This document shows positions 62,398 through 64,000 of a DNA stretch of 64,000 bases, one piece after another; within the stretch, counting starts at the first letter, position 1; each line of letters opens with the position of its first letter. The stretch is from Propionibacteriaceae bacterium P6A17 (GTDB lineage Bacteria > Actinomycetota > Actinomycetes > Propionibacteriales > Propionibacteriaceae), in assembly GCA_000619965.1 (NCBI GenBank), contig JHVD01000008.1:1-64000 (forward strand), in the 5' to 3' direction. The translations under genes and the position numbers were made by a program. The notes below the pieces were generated by a model. It had not been told where the DNA came from and searched no databases. It was given only the letters and a program-made list of their open reading frames with translations.

Positions 62398-63219
62398 TCA
62401 GGCGCCGAGGGGCTGGTTGGAGGGGGCGTCCTCCTCGTTGTAGGCCTTCGTGATGGCGTCGAGCATCGATTCCTCGGTGGGCTGGATGTACACCTCGTTG
62501 GTCTCGGGGTTCGCGAACACCAGCTCGCGGTCGCCGATGCGGAAGGTGGGCGTGGAGCCGGCGCCACTGGCGGTGAAGCCCTCGTCGGACTTCTTGGCGA
62601 AGTCGAGGTAGGCGCGCGTGCGGAACTCCTCCTGGAACTTCGTCAGCGCGTCTCCGGTGATGCCCGCCTCCTCGGCGAAGGTCTCGCGCAGCTGCTTGTC
62701 GGTGTAGCTGCTGGCCTGGTTCTGGAAGAGCACCTTCTTGTACTCGCTGAACTTGCCGGCGGCATCCGCGGCGAGCGCGGCGATCGTCGCGCGCTGCGAG
62801 TTGTCCGAGTTGTCGTGGGTGTCGAGGAAGTAGGTGGGCCGGAACTCGACGGTGATCTTGCCGTCGTCGGCCAGCTTCTCGTAGACCGCGCCGTAGGTGG
62901 CCTCGCGCGAGGCGCAGCCGGGGCAGCGGAAGTCCTCGTAGAGGATGACGTGCGGGACGCCGTCGACGGGGGCCTTGCCCTTGTAGAGGATGCCGTACTC
63001 GGCGGTGGCATTGGGCGGGGTGAGCTGGTTGGCCGTCACCTCGACGCCACGATTGCGCAGCAGGGGCGGGATGGCCACGATCGCGATCACGGCGAGGATG
63101 GCCACGACGAGGATGCCGGCGCTGATCCCGATGATGCGGTTGGTGCGCTTCTGGCGCTGCTCGAGCTCCTGCTGCTGGCGCAGCGCGGCACGGCGGCTGA
63201 GATTTTGCTGGTTGGCCAT
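62398..63219 (-). CDS. Membrane-anchored DsbA-like thioredoxin-fold protein
   Basis: A 273-residue protein with a basic, Gln/Arg-rich cytoplasmic N-terminus (about 1-28), one transmembrane helix (about 29-51) and an extracytoplasmic DsbA-like thioredoxin domain. The active site is CPGC (Cys99, Cys102) in YEDFRCPGCASR. The cis-Pro loop is near GSTPTFRIGD. It should catalyse disulfide formation or isomerisation in secreted proteins, which fits the many exported Cys-containing proteins in this window. The ATG at 63219 is preceded by AGAAAGA. Upstream lies a 163-base divergent region shared with folC. Confidence 0.88.
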   Translation of the reverse strand: MANQQNLSRRAALRQQQELEQRQKRTNRIIGISAGILVVAILAVIAIVAIPPLLRNRGVEVTANQLTPPNATAEYGILYKGKAPVDGVPHVILYEDFRCPGCASREATYGAVYEKLADDGKITVEFRPTYFLDTHDNSDNSQRATIAALAADAAGKFSEYKKVLFQNQASSYTDKQLRETFAEEAGITGDALTKFQEEFRTRAYLDFAKKSDEGFTASGAGSTPTFRIGDRELVFANPETNEVYIQPTEESMLDAITKAYNEEDAPSNQPLGA

Positions 63220-63367
63220 GGGCGTCTTTCTGGGGGGGCGATGATGCAGTATTCAACCGGGACGAACGAGCGCGGGACGCGAATTGTTCCCGCGTGTTCG
63301 CTACACAGTGTAATTGAGACGAAATCGTGACCCGCGCGCTCGGGTGGCCCCGCGTCGCGACGACGAC

Positions 63368-63373
63368 TACGCT
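63368..63373 (+). promoter_or_regulatory. -10 box of folC
   Basis: TACGCT ends 9 bases before the ATG at 63383, consistent with a leaderless or near-leaderless start. Confidence 0.4.
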
Positions 63374-63382
63374 CGAGGCATC

Positions 63383-64000
63383 ATGCACGACACCTACGAC
63401 GAGCTCGTCTCGCAGCTCACCGCGCGCTGGCCGGAGCACCGCGTCGCGCCCAGCCTGAGCCGGATCACCGCCCTGATGGACCTTCTCGGCGAGCCCCAGC
63501 GTTGCGTCCCGGTCATCCAGATCGCGGGCACCAACGGCAAGGGCTCCACGGCGATCATGGTGGAGGCGCTCCTGCGCGCCGCGGGGCTGCGGACCGGCCG
63601 GTTCTCGTCGCCGCACCTTGCCGACGTGCGCGAACGCATCGTCATCGACGGCGAGCCGATCTCGCGCGAGGCCTTCCAGGCGTGCTGGGCGGACATCCGG
63701 CCCTACGTCGAGATGGTCGACGAGCAGGCGCACGACGGCGTCGCGATGACGTTCTTCGAGGTCATCACCGGGATGGCCTACGCGGCCTTCGCGGACGCGC
63801 CGGTCGACGTCGCCGTCATGGAGGTGGGGCTGGGCGGCCGCTGGGACGCCACGAGCGTCGCCGAAGCGCAGGTCGCCGTCGTGTGCCCCGTCGGGCTCGA
63901 CCACACCCACATCCTCGGCGACTCGCTCGCCGAAATCGCGGGGGAGAAGGCCGGGATCATCAAGGAGCATGCGACGGCAGTCCTCGCCGGGCAGGACCCG
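63383..64000 (+). CDS. folC: Folylpolyglutamate synthase / dihydrofolate synthase, N-terminal part
   Basis: The first 206 residues of a Mur-ligase-type enzyme adding glutamate to folates. The P-loop is IAGTNGKGSTA (about 47-57), then FSSPHLADVRERI, MTFFEVITGMAYAAFA and the conserved EVGLGGRWDAT. The carbamoylated-Lys region begins at GEKAGIIKEH. The rest lies beyond the window. It is divergent from the DsbA-like gene. valS and folC are commonly adjacent in the same direction in Actinobacteria; here valS is inverted relative to folC. Confidence 0.93.
   Translation, partial: MHDTYDELVSQLTARWPEHRVAPSLSRITALMDLLGEPQRCVPVIQIAGTNGKGSTAIMVEALLRAAGLRTGRFSSPHLADVRERIVIDGEPISREAFQACWADIRPYVEMVDEQAHDGVAMTFFEVITGMAYAAFADAPVDVAVMEVGLGGRWDATSVAEAQVAVVCPVGLDHTHILGDSLAEIAGEKAGIIKEHATAVLAGQDP

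Noticed and set aside
62240-62400. T-box riboswitch upstream of valS
   Set aside because: The -10 box lies 7 bases before the ATG, leaving no leader. No T-box core sequence is seen.

Overview
The window is high-GC actinobacterial chromosome. Gene content (clpP1-clpP2-clpX behind tig, pyrR-pyrB-pyrC, EttA, oligoribonuclease, a tricorn-type S41 protease, an Nei1-type glycosylase, a PadR/HAAS pair, a SigE-type ECF sigma factor) suggests Actinomycetia, most likely Propionibacteriales/Propionibacteriaceae. That placement is an inference from gene content, not a database result. At least seventeen genes carry a TANNNT-like -10 box only 6-9 bases before the start codon and no Shine-Dalgarno, which points to widespread leaderless mRNAs.

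Left edge (1-2352): the end of an integrated element sits against the 3' end of tRNA-His. It holds the tail of an IS3 transposase, a HicA-like toxin whose start was removed by the IS end, its HicB-like antitoxin, and a tyrosine integrase carrying two frameshifts. From 2452 to 21669 there is mostly housekeeping and envelope content: orn, a lipoprotein, tRNA-Arg, a translationally coupled PrsW-like protease with two dynamin-like GTPases, ettA, PadR/HAAS, sigma factor with anti-sigma-like partner, a MarR-led operon with a large FAD/Fe-S dehydrogenase, a divergent acyl-CoA synthetase/thioesterase pair, and a sirtuin.

At 21670-22655 a small GIY-YIG nuclease gene is embedded in a dense mosaic of REP-like palindromes, with a composite copy on each side. 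Next come a DnaQ-like exonuclease with a cNMP-CBS-DUF294 protein, the pyrimidine operon, aminopeptidase N, rpiB, an Nei glycosylase, a hydrolase, an uncharacterised diiron-type protein, tyrosine phenol-lyase, and a Ser/Thr kinase divergent from a secreted proline/threonine-rich protein. Around tRNA-Pro and tRNA-Gly lies the proteostasis cluster tig, clpP1, clpP2, clpX. It is interrupted by an AbiEi/restriction-fold-like gene between two related hairpin direct repeats, and by a small secreted cysteine peptide gene on the opposite strand.

The right third has a tricorn protease homologue, rtcB behind a leader ORF and hairpin, two secreted glycoside hydrolases (a clan-D enzyme and a frameshifted GH95 fucosidase) sharing an unusual C-terminal PGLP tail, then mpg, valS, a DsbA-like membrane protein and the start of folC. 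The most unusual themes are the nuclease-gene/palindrome associations, the shared C-terminal tail, and the leader region of rtcB.
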